Positions 7,322-15,047 of a stretch of DNA of 15,104 bases are shown in pieces (the stretch's first letter is position 1; each line of letters starts with the position of its first letter). The position numbers were made by a program, and so were the translations under genes. Source of the DNA: CAYTLQ01 sp964438715 (GTDB lineage Bacteria > Bacteroidota > Ignavibacteria > Ignavibacteriales > Ignavibacteriaceae); the NCBI GenBank assembly GCA_964438715.1, contig CAYTLQ010000219.1, forward strand, positions 1-15,104. Reading direction: 5' to 3'. The notes beneath the pieces were generated by a model, which saw nothing but the letters and a program-made list of their open reading frames with translations, was not told the origin of the DNA and did not search any database.

Positions 7322-10300
7322 ATGTCTCATCAATTTATTACCAATCAGGAAAAATTGCTTACTGAAGTTATCAATAATATTTTACCATCTTCCAAAGCAC
7401 TGTATTTTCTTGTGGGCTATTTTTACTTTTCTGGTTTTGAGGAAATTTATAAAAATATTTCAGACAAAAACATTAATATTCTTGTAGGGCTTGATGTTGA
7501 GAAAGATTTACTAAATAAAATCAAAGAATATGAAATTATTGATGGGATAAATCTTTCCCGTGCTGATGTTCGTAGAAAATTCAATGAATCTCTGGTAACT
7601 ATATTCAATAATACTGATTTTTTTGATTCAATAGCGAAACAGGAGTCTTTTAGAATATTTATTGAGAAGATACAAAACGGCACACTGGAAATCCGTAAGA
7701 CACTGCAACCAAATCATTCGAAATTATACTTGTTCGAAAATAAAGAAGAATATTCTCAAGGGGGTGAGTTTCCCGGAACACTAATTACCGGTTCAAGCAA
7801 TTTAAGTCGCGCGGGTCTTAGAGAGCAATACGAAATTAATGTAGTTTTTCGTGATGAGCATTTTCAGGAGGGTTTGGATTTATTTACTAAGTTGTGGAGA
7901 GATGCAGTTCTCATCGTTGATCAAAATACTTTTCAGGATTTCCACAAAAGTGTTATTGAAAAAATATGGATTGATAAATTGCCGGATCCTTATTTGCTTT
8001 ACCTACGTGTGTTATATGAATACTTTAAAGTTGGGAAAGAAGATTCAATCGCTTTACCATCAGCTATAACCGGTGAAAAATTCAGGGACTTTAAATATCA
8101 GGTTGATGCTATCAGGAGAGCTATTTCTACGCTTGAGCAGCATAATGGAGTAATTATTGCCGATGTAGTAGGTCTGGGAAAAAGTATAATTGCTTCTGCG
8201 GTTGCATATAATATGAAGTTAAAAACCATTATTATCTCACCACCGCACCTTATTTCTCAATGGCAGGATTATGTATGGGATTTTGTCTTAAATGCCAGAA
8301 TTTATTCCAGTGGTAAAATTGCTCAAGCCCTCGAGGAAAACTTCGATGAAGAGCAAAAGCTTATAATTATTGATGAAGCACATAAATATCGGAATGAAAA
8401 TACCAAAGATTATTCAATACTGCATCAGCTCTGTCAAAAAAATAAAGTCATGTTACTTAGCGCAACACCATTTAATAATCGACCACAGGATATTTTTTCA
8501 CTAATCCGGCTGTTTCAGGTAACTACAAAATCGACATTACAAACAGTAGATAATTTAAGCTATCAATTTCGGGAACTTGTAAAAGAATATAAGAGTATCA
8601 GAGAAAGTCAAAGAAAAAAAACAAAATCAGAAGTACAGGTAAAAACTGAAATTGAGATGCTCGCTGACAAAATACGGGACATTCTTGCGCCATTAATTAT
8701 ACGACGCTCCCGAATTGATCTTGAATTAATAGAAGAATATAAAGAAGATCTTAAACAGCAACGCGTATCATTCCCAAAGGTGAATGATCCGGAAATACTT
8801 CAATATAATCTTGGGGATCTCACTGAGCTGTATATCGAGACTTTTTATAAAATATCTCCGCCAGAAGAGGGAAAAGGGTTTATTGGAGCCCGATATAAGC
8901 CAGCAGCTTACATAAAAAATATTGAAAGACATAACGAGAAACTATCTGAAGAATTTGAGGATGCTTCTTTGTTTACTCAGGCACAACGAAACATAGCAGA
9001 TTTTATGAAGCACCTTTTGGTAAGACGATTTGAAAGTTCAATAGAGGCGTTTTATAAAAGTTTGGAATCTATGATTCAATCATCTGAATACATTAAAGAG
9101 TGGTATGAGCGACTGGGTAAAGTACCTATTTATAAAAAGGGTAAACTGCCACCTATTGAAGAGTTATTCGATTTAGAGGAGGAAGAGATTGATTTTGAAC
9201 TTGGACAGATAAACTTTGAAGAACAATTATCTCAATTCATAGAAAAAGGTTTATTTCTTATTGATAAGGAGGAATTGAGTGTTGACTTTATTCGAGATCT
9301 GGAGAGCGATATTGAATTACTTAAGTCAATTAAAAGTGAATGGTTTAACGGTGGCTATCCCGATGATCCGAAACTCAAAGACTTTAAAGTTACACTAAAG
9401 AACAAGTTACATGAAATGCCTTCCCGAAAGATTGTTGTATTTACCGAATTTAGTGATACTGCAGCGTATCTTTATGAAAAGTTAAAAGATGAATTCAGGG
9501 TATTTAAATATACTTCCAGCGATTCTTCTTTTATCAATAAAGAAATTATAAGAAAAAACTTTGATGCAGGGATAAAAGACAAGCTAATGTCAAATGATTA
9601 CGATATTCTTATTGCAACTGATTCCATTTCCGAGGGGTATAATTTACACCGGGCAGGTATTATTTACAATTATGATATTCCTTATAATCCAACCAGAATA
9701 ATTCAGCGTGTGGGTCGCATTAACCGAATTAACAAAAAGGTCTTTGATGAGTTGTTTATTTATAATTTCTTTCCTTCGGCTGAGGGACAAAAGCATACTT
9801 TTGTTACTCAGATAACGGCGCTCAAGCTTGCTATGATTCAATCTCTTATCGGAGAGGATACAAAAGTTTTAACAAAAGATGAGGAGTTGCGTTCCTTTTA
9901 TGTTGAAAGATTCAGAGAGGAAATGCAGGAACAGGAAGCAAAAGAGTCCTGGGATGCAAAATATCTGAATGAATTGAGCAAGGTAAAAAGTCATAACCCT
10001 GAATTATTAAGAAAAGCACTTGAGCTTCCGAAGCGCATAAGAATTAAAAGAACCGCTGAAACTTCTTCGAAAGGTGTAATTGTATTTGGTAAAAAGGGAA
10101 ATGACCATATTTTTAAGATTGGAACATCACCAGCCAATATTTTAACCTTAAATGCCAGAGAAGCTATTGATTTATTCAAAGCTGGTCCCGATGAAAAGGC
10201 TAAAGCTGTGAGTACGGCTTTTGAAGAAATTTATCAAATAGTAAAAGCCAATTTATTTCTGAAGAAAGGTGAGGTTGCACTTGATAAAGGGAAACGGGAG

Positions 10301-10567
10301 ACTATTGATAAAATCAGATATTTTATTGATAACAAGTTGGGTGACGCTGATTATCTCAAAGATCTGTTATTTGTTATTGCTGAGCTCGATTCGTTACCGG
10401 AATTATATCATAAGCAGATTCGAAGAATTTCTAATAAAACTCTTGTTCAGGATTTACATCAATTGAAGACAGATGTACCACACAGTTATTTAACTGCAAT
10501 TATTAAAAAGGCTCAAGATATTGATGATGCTGAAGAGAATCTTATTCTCGCAGAGGAGTTGGTTTAA
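7322..10567 (+). CDS. PLD-family nuclease fused to Snf2/SF2 helicase (restriction or defence ATPase)
   Basis: A 1081-residue fusion. I prefer ATG 7322 over GTG 7316 because AGGTG lies just ahead of it, though the spacing is short. Residues ~1-200 form a phospholipase D-like domain. H132-S-K134 (H134/K136 from GTG) and, 23 residues on, G-S-S-N-L-S make one HKD-type half-site, so an active site would need a dimer. Residues ~245-440 are helicase lobe 1, with Walker A VVGLGKS (Lys287), Walker B D351-E-A-H354 and motif III S380-A-T. An acidic, charged insertion spans ~440-690. Lobe 2 (~690-830) has KIVVFTEFSDTAAYL, motif V ATDSISEGYNLH and motif VI Q795-RVGRINR. The last ~250 residues match nothing I recognise. 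The likely role is ATP-driven translocation on DNA with cleavage by the PLD domain. The adjacent methyltransferase supports a restriction function, and the fusion resembles in concept the separate PLD nuclease and helicase subunits of NgoAVII/CglI-type systems. The exact system name is not known to me. Confidence 0.88.
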   Translation: MSHQFITNQEKLLTEVINNILPSSKALYFLVGYFYFSGFEEIYKNISDKNINILVGLDVEKDLLNKIKEYEIIDGINLSRADVRRKFNESLVTIFNNTDFFDSIAKQESFRIFIEKIQNGTLEIRKTLQPNHSKLYLFENKEEYSQGGEFPGTLITGSSNLSRAGLREQYEINVVFRDEHFQEGLDLFTKLWRDAVLIVDQNTFQDFHKSVIEKIWIDKLPDPYLLYLRVLYEYFKVGKEDSIALPSAITGEKFRDFKYQVDAIRRAISTLEQHNGVIIADVVGLGKSIIASAVAYNMKLKTIIISPPHLISQWQDYVWDFVLNARIYSSGKIAQALEENFDEEQKLIIIDEAHKYRNENTKDYSILHQLCQKNKVMLLSATPFNNRPQDIFSLIRLFQVTTKSTLQTVDNLSYQFRELVKEYKSIRESQRKKTKSEVQVKTEIEMLADKIRDILAPLIIRRSRIDLELIEEYKEDLKQQRVSFPKVNDPEILQYNLGDLTELYIETFYKISPPEEGKGFIGARYKPAAYIKNIERHNEKLSEEFEDASLFTQAQRNIADFMKHLLVRRFESSIEAFYKSLESMIQSSEYIKEWYERLGKVPIYKKGKLPPIEELFDLEEEEIDFELGQINFEEQLSQFIEKGLFLIDKEELSVDFIRDLESDIELLKSIKSEWFNGGYPDDPKLKDFKVTLKNKLHEMPSRKIVVFTEFSDTAAYLYEKLKDEFRVFKYTSSDSSFINKEIIRKNFDAGIKDKLMSNDYDILIATDSISEGYNLHRAGIIYNYDIPYNPTRIIQRVGRINRINKKVFDELFIYNFFPSAEGQKHTFVTQITALKLAMIQSLIGEDTKVLTKDEELRSFYVERFREEMQEQEAKESWDAKYLNELSKVKSHNPELLRKALELPKRIRIKRTAETSSKGVIVFGKKGNDHIFKIGTSPANILTLNAREAIDLFKAGPDEKAKAVSTAFEEIYQIVKANLFLKKGEVALDKGKRETIDKIRYFIDNKLGDADYLKDLLFVIAELDSLPELYHKQIRRISNKTLVQDLHQLKTDVPHSYLTAIIKKAQDIDDAEENLILAEELV

Positions 10568-10598
10568 TGTTTAAGGTTATTATAACAGAAATAATATC

Positions 10599-10615
10599 AC
10601 CCTTTCAGGGTTTTT
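10599..10615 (+). terminator. Weak terminator-like hairpin after the helicase gene
   Basis: ACCCT (10599-10603) pairs with AGGGT (10607-10611) across a TTC loop, followed by four T's. It lies 32 nt after the helicase stop. The stem is short, so termination would be partial. It may instead belong to the palindromic repeat cluster that fills this gap. Confidence 0.4.
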
Positions 10616-10648
10616 GTGTTGCGTGTTTGAATTAATGCTATAATCATT

Positions 10649-10679
10649 CCATCCCTTCTAGATTTGGGTGCTGGGATGG
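10649..10679. repeat. Inverted repeat in the helicase-methyltransferase gap
   Basis: CCATCCC (10649-10655) and GGGATGG (10673-10679) form a perfect 7-bp stem around a 17-nt loop. The loop contains TAGATTTG (10659-10666), which matches the Bacteroidota -7 box TAnnTTTG, but no TTG lies at the right distance upstream. A methyltransferase promoter inside the hairpin is therefore only a weak possibility. Confidence 0.45.
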
Positions 10680-10722
10680 CAAAATTAAATATATGCAAGA
10701 GATGACGATGCGCTATTCATTA

Positions 10723-10790
10723 ACTCCGAAGGGGTGAAATTATATTAGCAAAAATTAAAACGAGATAATCAAACTCCGAAGGAGTGAAAT
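10723..10790. repeat. Two copies of an 18-bp palindromic extragenic repeat, 50 bp apart
   Basis: ACTCCGAAGGGGTGAAAT (10723-10740) and ACTCCGAAGGAGTGAAAT (10773-10790) differ at one base. The second folds into a perfect 5-bp stem with a GAA loop; in the first the change makes a T-G pair, so the hairpin is kept. They end about 26 nt before the methyltransferase start. They resemble REP-like palindromes found scattered in Bacteroidota-type genomes (from memory, not searched). Confidence 0.7.
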
Positions 10791-10816
10791 AATAAATACA
10801 ATTAATAAGCAGAATT

Positions 10817-13800
10817 ATGAATTTCCAAAATCCTTATTCCCGCTCTGAATATAAAAAATTCTTCCAGGATAATTTCCTTACCGAAAACTTCAAAATTATT
10901 GAAGAAAAAATATCACTTGAGTTCACGCCGCAGTTTATAAAAAAGGCTGAACTAATTGGCGAAGATAAATCTCTTGAGCTTGAGGTTTATGAAATTCAGC
11001 ACGAATCAGAAAACGACCCACGCATTGGTTTGTCAAAGGATTTTTTCCGGCTAATGGCAAACTATGGGTCTAAAAGAGCACTTGCAATATTTTATTCATC
11101 GAAATCAAAAAACTATCGCCTTTCATTAGCTACTGTTGAATTATCGCTCGAGGGAAGTAAAATTAAAAGAGAATATTCTAACCCCCGGAGATACTCTTTC
11201 TTCCTCGGTCCTGATGCAAAAATTAAAACTCCTTATGAATTTCTTGTAAAAAAAGGAAGAGTGAAGGATAATGAAGATTTACGAAAAAGATTTTCTCTTG
11301 ATGCTGTTACCGATGAATTCTACAATGCTTTCAAACCAAACTTTGATGTAATCTCTGCAAGTGTTATAGGAACTAACGATGAAAACCTCAAAAAAGATTT
11401 TGCTTTGCTTTTCATCATTAGAATAATCTTTCTTGGTTTTGTTCAGAAAAAATTATGGCTTAATAAAGATGAAGATTTTCTGCTCAACTTCTGGAAAGAA
11501 TATAAATCAAAATACTCCGGCAAAGATTTATTTTATTCTGAATGGCTCGCTCCACTTTTCTTTGAATCACTCAATAATCCACCGGGACGAAAAGTGTTTA
11601 ACCGCTCAACTCCATTTTCTGAAAGCACTGCACTTGCTTTGCAAATGGCACCATTTCTTAACGGTGAATTGTTCAAAGAAAAGAAAGGGTATGACGACTG
11701 CGAATTATTCATTCCAGATAAAAACATCGAGCAATTTTTCGACTTTCTTTTTTCTTATAACTTTACGATAGAGGAAAATACCCTTTACGATCAAGACTTA
11801 GAACTCAACCCCGAGTTTCTAGGAATTATCTTTGAGCGACTTGTTAATAAAGAAGATGGCGCAGTTTACACTCCACGCACAGAAGTTGATTTTATGTGTC
11901 GCATTTCGCTCGTTAAATGGCTTGAGAAAAATTCATCAACCTCAAAGAAAAAACTTTATCATCTTTTCTTTGATAAAAATGAGACCAATAAAGAAGAAAT
12001 TCTAAGCCCACAAGAAAAAGAACAGGTACTTTCTTTGCTAAAAAATGTTACCATTTGCGATCCAGCCGCCGGTTCCGGAGCTTTTCCTGTTGGAATGCTT
12101 CAGGTGCTTGATGAAATTATTCATTCACTTACAGATAATGACTCTTCAAATATCTTTGAACGAAAAAAAGAAATTATCAGCCGCTCACTATACGGTGTTG
12201 AAGTTAAGCATTGGGCTGTGTGGATTAATCAGCTTAGGCTATGGCTTTCGCTTTTTGTTGATATGCCAGATAAGTTTAAATCTTCGTTTGAACCTCTTCT
12301 TCCTAATTTAGAGTTCAAAATCAGGAGAGGCGATTCTCTGGTTCAACAAATTGGCAACAAACTTTTTCCGGTTGATAGCCACGCAAATATTTCTTCTGAT
12401 TTAAAAAGAAAAATTACAGAATTAAAAAAAGAAAAAAGCGAATTCTTTTATGGTAGAAGCAAATTAAACGCAGAGTTAATAAGAAAAAAAGAAGCCGATA
12501 TTTTCAAAGCAATTATTGAAGAACAAATTCTCGATAAGAAAAAAACTTTAAGAGTATTTGGGAAGACAGAACCAACCGAAGACATCTTTGGTAATGTATC
12601 TCAAAAAGATAAAATGCGTTTGCATCTTGATGAAAAGAAACAAGAACAAATAAAAGAAGAGATAAAAACTTTAGAAGATGAACTCCGCTCTTTCAAAGAT
12701 GAACATCCGCTTGTGTGGAATATTGAATTTGCAGAAATCTTTTATGACAGAGGTGGGCTGGCCCGCCAAAGCGATAGCGTCGGCGGGTTTGATATTATAA
12801 TCGGCAATCCACCGTATGTGAGACAAGAGAAAATTGCTGACCCGAACAGAAAATATTCAGCGGCAGATTACAAAGAGCTTTTGCGACAAATAATTTACGA
12901 GGAATTTCCGGATTACTTTTACACAAACAAACAAAAATCAAAATTAAGAATAAAGATTGACGGCAAATCAGATTTATACACATTCTTTTATTTGAAATCC
13001 TTAAAACTATTAAATGAAAAAGGTATTCACACTTTTATTTGTTCTAATTCGTGGCTTGATGTTGGTTACGGCAAATGGCTCCAACAGTTTATTTTAGAAA
13101 ACGCGAGACTTCACTTTGTAATTGATAACAATGCCAAACGCTCCTTTGCAAGCGCTGATGTAAATACAATTATTACGGTTTTGGATGCTCCAACTGCTAA
13201 AGTAAATGAAACCCACAAAACCAAATTTATTGTTTACAAACGCCCGTTTGATGAAGTGCTGAATACCGAAAACCTTTTACTTATTGATTACGCTGAAACG
13301 ATTACAAAAGACGAAGATTTTAGAGTTTACCCGATAACCTACAAAGAACTAAAAGAAGCCGGAACAGTTTACGAAGATGAAAACGATAGAAAACTAGGCA
13401 ATGGAATTTACGAAGGCGATAAATGGGGCGGTAAATATCTCCGCGCACCTGATATTTTCTTTACTATTCTTGAAAAGGGAAAAGATAAACTTGTGCGGCT
13501 TGGAGAAATTGCTGAAGTAAGAAGAGGATTTACAACCGGTGCAAATGAATTTTTTTATTTAAAACCAATTGATAAAACTATTAAGGAAGTTGTTGAAATA
13601 TCAAAAAAGGATAAAGATGCGTTAATAAGTGTTAAAAGTAATTCTGGATGGATAGGTGAAATAGAAGCTCAATATCTTAAGCCGGTGATTAAAAGCCCAA
13701 AAGAACTATCAAAAATTAAAATTTGTTTAGAAGAGCTAAACTTGCTAGCATTTATGTGTTCAAAAAAAAAAAACGATTTAAGAAATACTAATGCACTTAA

Positions 13801-14371
13801 ATATATAGAATATGGTGAAAAAAATGAATATCAAGAACGACCCACTTTAAAGAGCAGAAATAACTGGTGGGATTTGGGAATTATTGATTATGCAATAGTT
13901 TATCCTTCAACTCATAATCCATCTTGGGCAGTATTTTTAAATGATAGATTTTATTTAATGGACAAGGTATTTTATGGAATAAGTTCTAAAAAGTTTAAGG
14001 AGATTTGGTCATTTCTCAATTCGACACTCGCATTATTTCAAGCAGAATTTTATGGCTATTCATTAATGGGTGGAGGTGGCTCATTTATAACAGTTGAGGA
14101 TTTATCAAATATTAAGGCAATGATTATTGAAGAATTACCCAATTATTGTTATAACTTAAGTGAGAGAGATTATAAACCAATCTTTACCGAACTCGGCTTT
14201 GACAAAACCGAGCCAATCCGCTCGCAAGAGCCAAACCCACTGCCGGATAGAAAAGCGCTCGACGATATAATCTTTGATGCACTCAGCTTAACCGAAGCCG
14301 AACGCAAAGAAGTTTACTGGTCCGTAGCCGAGTTAGTAAAAAACAGATTGGATAAAGCAAGGAGTGTGTGA
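10817..14371 (+). CDS. Eco57I-type N6-adenine DNA methyltransferase with target-recognition region
   Basis: A 1184-residue modification enzyme. Residues ~1-330 are an N-terminal domain I cannot assign; no convincing PD-(D/E)XK nuclease motif is seen, but a cryptic one is not excluded. The methyltransferase core starts near 331 (LGIIFERLVNKEDGAVYTPR). Motif I is D415-PAAGSGAF, which binds S-adenosylmethionine, and the catalytic motif IV is N664-PPY667. Between them lies a long charged helical insertion (~520-640). Residues ~895-1115, starting GEIAEVRRGFTTGANEFFYL, are the probable target-recognition region. The C-terminal helix LTEAERKEVYWSVAELVKNR is typical of this family. Motif order fits gamma-class N6-adenine enzymes. 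It would protect host DNA and give specificity to the upstream PLD-helicase, 249 nt away. Two oddities are an in-frame palindromic insert at 12758-12787 and a 12-A run at 13762-13773. No ribosome binding site is obvious before ATG 10817. Confidence 0.9.
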   Translation: MNFQNPYSRSEYKKFFQDNFLTENFKIIEEKISLEFTPQFIKKAELIGEDKSLELEVYEIQHESENDPRIGLSKDFFRLMANYGSKRALAIFYSSKSKNYRLSLATVELSLEGSKIKREYSNPRRYSFFLGPDAKIKTPYEFLVKKGRVKDNEDLRKRFSLDAVTDEFYNAFKPNFDVISASVIGTNDENLKKDFALLFIIRIIFLGFVQKKLWLNKDEDFLLNFWKEYKSKYSGKDLFYSEWLAPLFFESLNNPPGRKVFNRSTPFSESTALALQMAPFLNGELFKEKKGYDDCELFIPDKNIEQFFDFLFSYNFTIEENTLYDQDLELNPEFLGIIFERLVNKEDGAVYTPRTEVDFMCRISLVKWLEKNSSTSKKKLYHLFFDKNETNKEEILSPQEKEQVLSLLKNVTICDPAAGSGAFPVGMLQVLDEIIHSLTDNDSSNIFERKKEIISRSLYGVEVKHWAVWINQLRLWLSLFVDMPDKFKSSFEPLLPNLEFKIRRGDSLVQQIGNKLFPVDSHANISSDLKRKITELKKEKSEFFYGRSKLNAELIRKKEADIFKAIIEEQILDKKKTLRVFGKTEPTEDIFGNVSQKDKMRLHLDEKKQEQIKEEIKTLEDELRSFKDEHPLVWNIEFAEIFYDRGGLARQSDSVGGFDIIIGNPPYVRQEKIADPNRKYSAADYKELLRQIIYEEFPDYFYTNKQKSKLRIKIDGKSDLYTFFYLKSLKLLNEKGIHTFICSNSWLDVGYGKWLQQFILENARLHFVIDNNAKRSFASADVNTIITVLDAPTAKVNETHKTKFIVYKRPFDEVLNTENLLLIDYAETITKDEDFRVYPITYKELKEAGTVYEDENDRKLGNGIYEGDKWGGKYLRAPDIFFTILEKGKDKLVRLGEIAEVRRGFTTGANEFFYLKPIDKTIKEVVEISKKDKDALISVKSNSGWIGEIEAQYLKPVIKSPKELSKIKICLEELNLLAFMCSKKKNDLRNTNALKYIEYGEKNEYQERPTLKSRNNWWDLGIIDYAIVYPSTHNPSWAVFLNDRFYLMDKVFYGISSKKFKEIWSFLNSTLALFQAEFYGYSLMGGGGSFITVEDLSNIKAMIIEELPNYCYNLSERDYKPIFTELGFDKTEPIRSQEPNPLPDRKALDDIIFDALSLTEAERKEVYWSVAELVKNRLDKARSV
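12752..12787. repeat. GC-rich palindromic element inserted in frame in the methyltransferase gene
   Basis: These 36 bp are 75% G+C in an AT-rich gene. CCCGCC (12762-12767) pairs with GGCGGG (12782-12787), and GGTGGGC (12752-12758) can alternatively pair with GCCCGCC (12761-12767). The inserted part seems to be 12758-12787, encoding L-A-R-Q-S-D-S-V-G-G. It is flanked by the near-duplicate hexamers GGTGGG and GGCGGG. Without it the protein would read R-G-G-F-D-I-I-I-G-N-P-P-Y, the usual form in this family. Confidence 0.7.
13762..13773 (+). repeat. 12-A homopolymer within the target-recognition region
   Basis: Twelve consecutive A's in the coding strand span the end of a Ser codon, three Lys codons and the start of an Asn codon (C-S-K-K-K-N-D). 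It is the longest homopolymer I see in any coding sequence of the window. A one-base slip would shift the frame and truncate the target-recognition region. Confidence 0.9.
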
Positions 14372-14380
14372 GAGGAAAAT

Positions 14381-15047
14381 GAGGCTAAAGCCTTATTCTT
14401 TTTTTGATCTTTTATCACTCGGCTGAAGCCAAGTGCAATAATGAAGAAGATATTTTGACATGATATAAAACTATTGCAGTTCACTTTAGTGAACTGATAA
14501 AGAAAAAAGAAAAACTAAACTGGCTTAAGCCACATATAAAAGAATGAGACTAAAGCCTTATTTTTTTTTGATTTTTTATCACTCGGCTGAAGCCAAGTGC
14601 AATAATAAAGAAGATATTTTGATATGATATAAAACTATTGCAGTTTACTTTAGTGAACTGATTAAGAAAAAAGAAAAACTAAACTGGCTTAAGCCACATA
14701 TAAAAGAATGAGACTAAAGCCTTGTTTTTTTTTGATCTTTTATCACTTGGCTGAAGCCAAGTGCAATAATGAAGAAGATATTTTGATATGATATAAAACT
14801 ATTGCAGTTTACTTTAGTGAACTGATAAAGAAAAAAGAAAAACTAAACTGGCTTAAGCCACATATAAAAGAATGAGGCTAAAGCCTTGTTTTTTTTTGAT
14901 CTTTTATCACTCGGCTGAAGCCAAGTGCAATAATAAAAAAATTTATTGAATTTACTTTTGCTAAAACAATAGCACTTGACTTTAGTCAAGTGTTAAAATA
15001 AGTTATAATATTGTTGGCTTTAGCCACATAAAAAAAGGAGAAGTGCT
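14381..15047. repeat. Array of four ~164-bp tandem units, each with four palindromes
   Basis: Units start at 14381, 14546, 14710 and 14874, giving periods of 165, 164 and 164 bp. Each has, in order, AGGCTAAAGCCT (P1) with a T run, CACTCGGCTGAAGCCAAGTG (P2), CAGTTCACTTTAGTGAACTG (P3) and TGGCTTAAGCCA (P4). Units 1-3 are nearly identical. Unit 4 matches to about 14936 and then diverges, but keeps P3 and P4 as different sequences with the same fold, at 14973-14992 and 15015-15026. Its P4 ends 153 nt after the unit start, against 152 in unit 1, so it is a full but diverged unit. It runs directly into the leader of the transposase gene. I interpret the array as REP/BIME-like DNA tied to that transposase. 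No gene is seen in this 667-bp stretch. Confidence 0.9.
14382..14405 (+). terminator. Possible terminator of the methyltransferase gene, formed by the first array palindrome
   Basis: AGGC (14382-14385) pairs with GCCT (14390-14393) around TAAA, with a run of seven T's at 14399-14405. It begins 11 nt after the stop codon. The stem is short, so efficiency is uncertain. The same structure opens each unit of the downstream array; in units 2 and 3 one pair is lost. Confidence 0.45.

Noticed and set aside
10627..10644. TTGAAT and TATAAT upstream of the methyltransferase as a sigma70-type promoter
   Set aside because: The gap between the boxes is 6 nt, and the phylum generally uses a different consensus. 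TATAAT alone is weak evidence in AT-rich DNA.
11433..11771. Open frame of 112 codons on the plus strand inside the methyltransferase gene
   Set aside because: It is out of frame with the real gene, has no recognisable motif and no start signal.
10817..11810. N-terminal domain of the methyltransferase as a PD-(D/E)XK nuclease of a type IIG enzyme
   Set aside because: The strands around LELEVYEIQH are loosely suggestive, but I cannot place the Asp and the E-x-K pair convincingly.
7322..14371. Naming the helicase-methyltransferase pair as DISARM or BREX
   Set aside because: No DUF1998, DrmA-like, PglZ, BrxL or BrxC-like gene lies in the window. The shared PLD, Snf2 and methyltransferase parts alone are not enough.
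14455..14469. TTGACA plus TATAAA in repeat unit 1 as a promoter
   Set aside because: Only 3 nt separate the boxes, far from a workable spacing, and the TTGACA is lost in units 2 and 3.
14381..15047. The tandem repeats as a CRISPR array
   Set aside because: The whole 164-bp unit is repeated, with no short repeat alternating with unique spacers and no cas gene in view.
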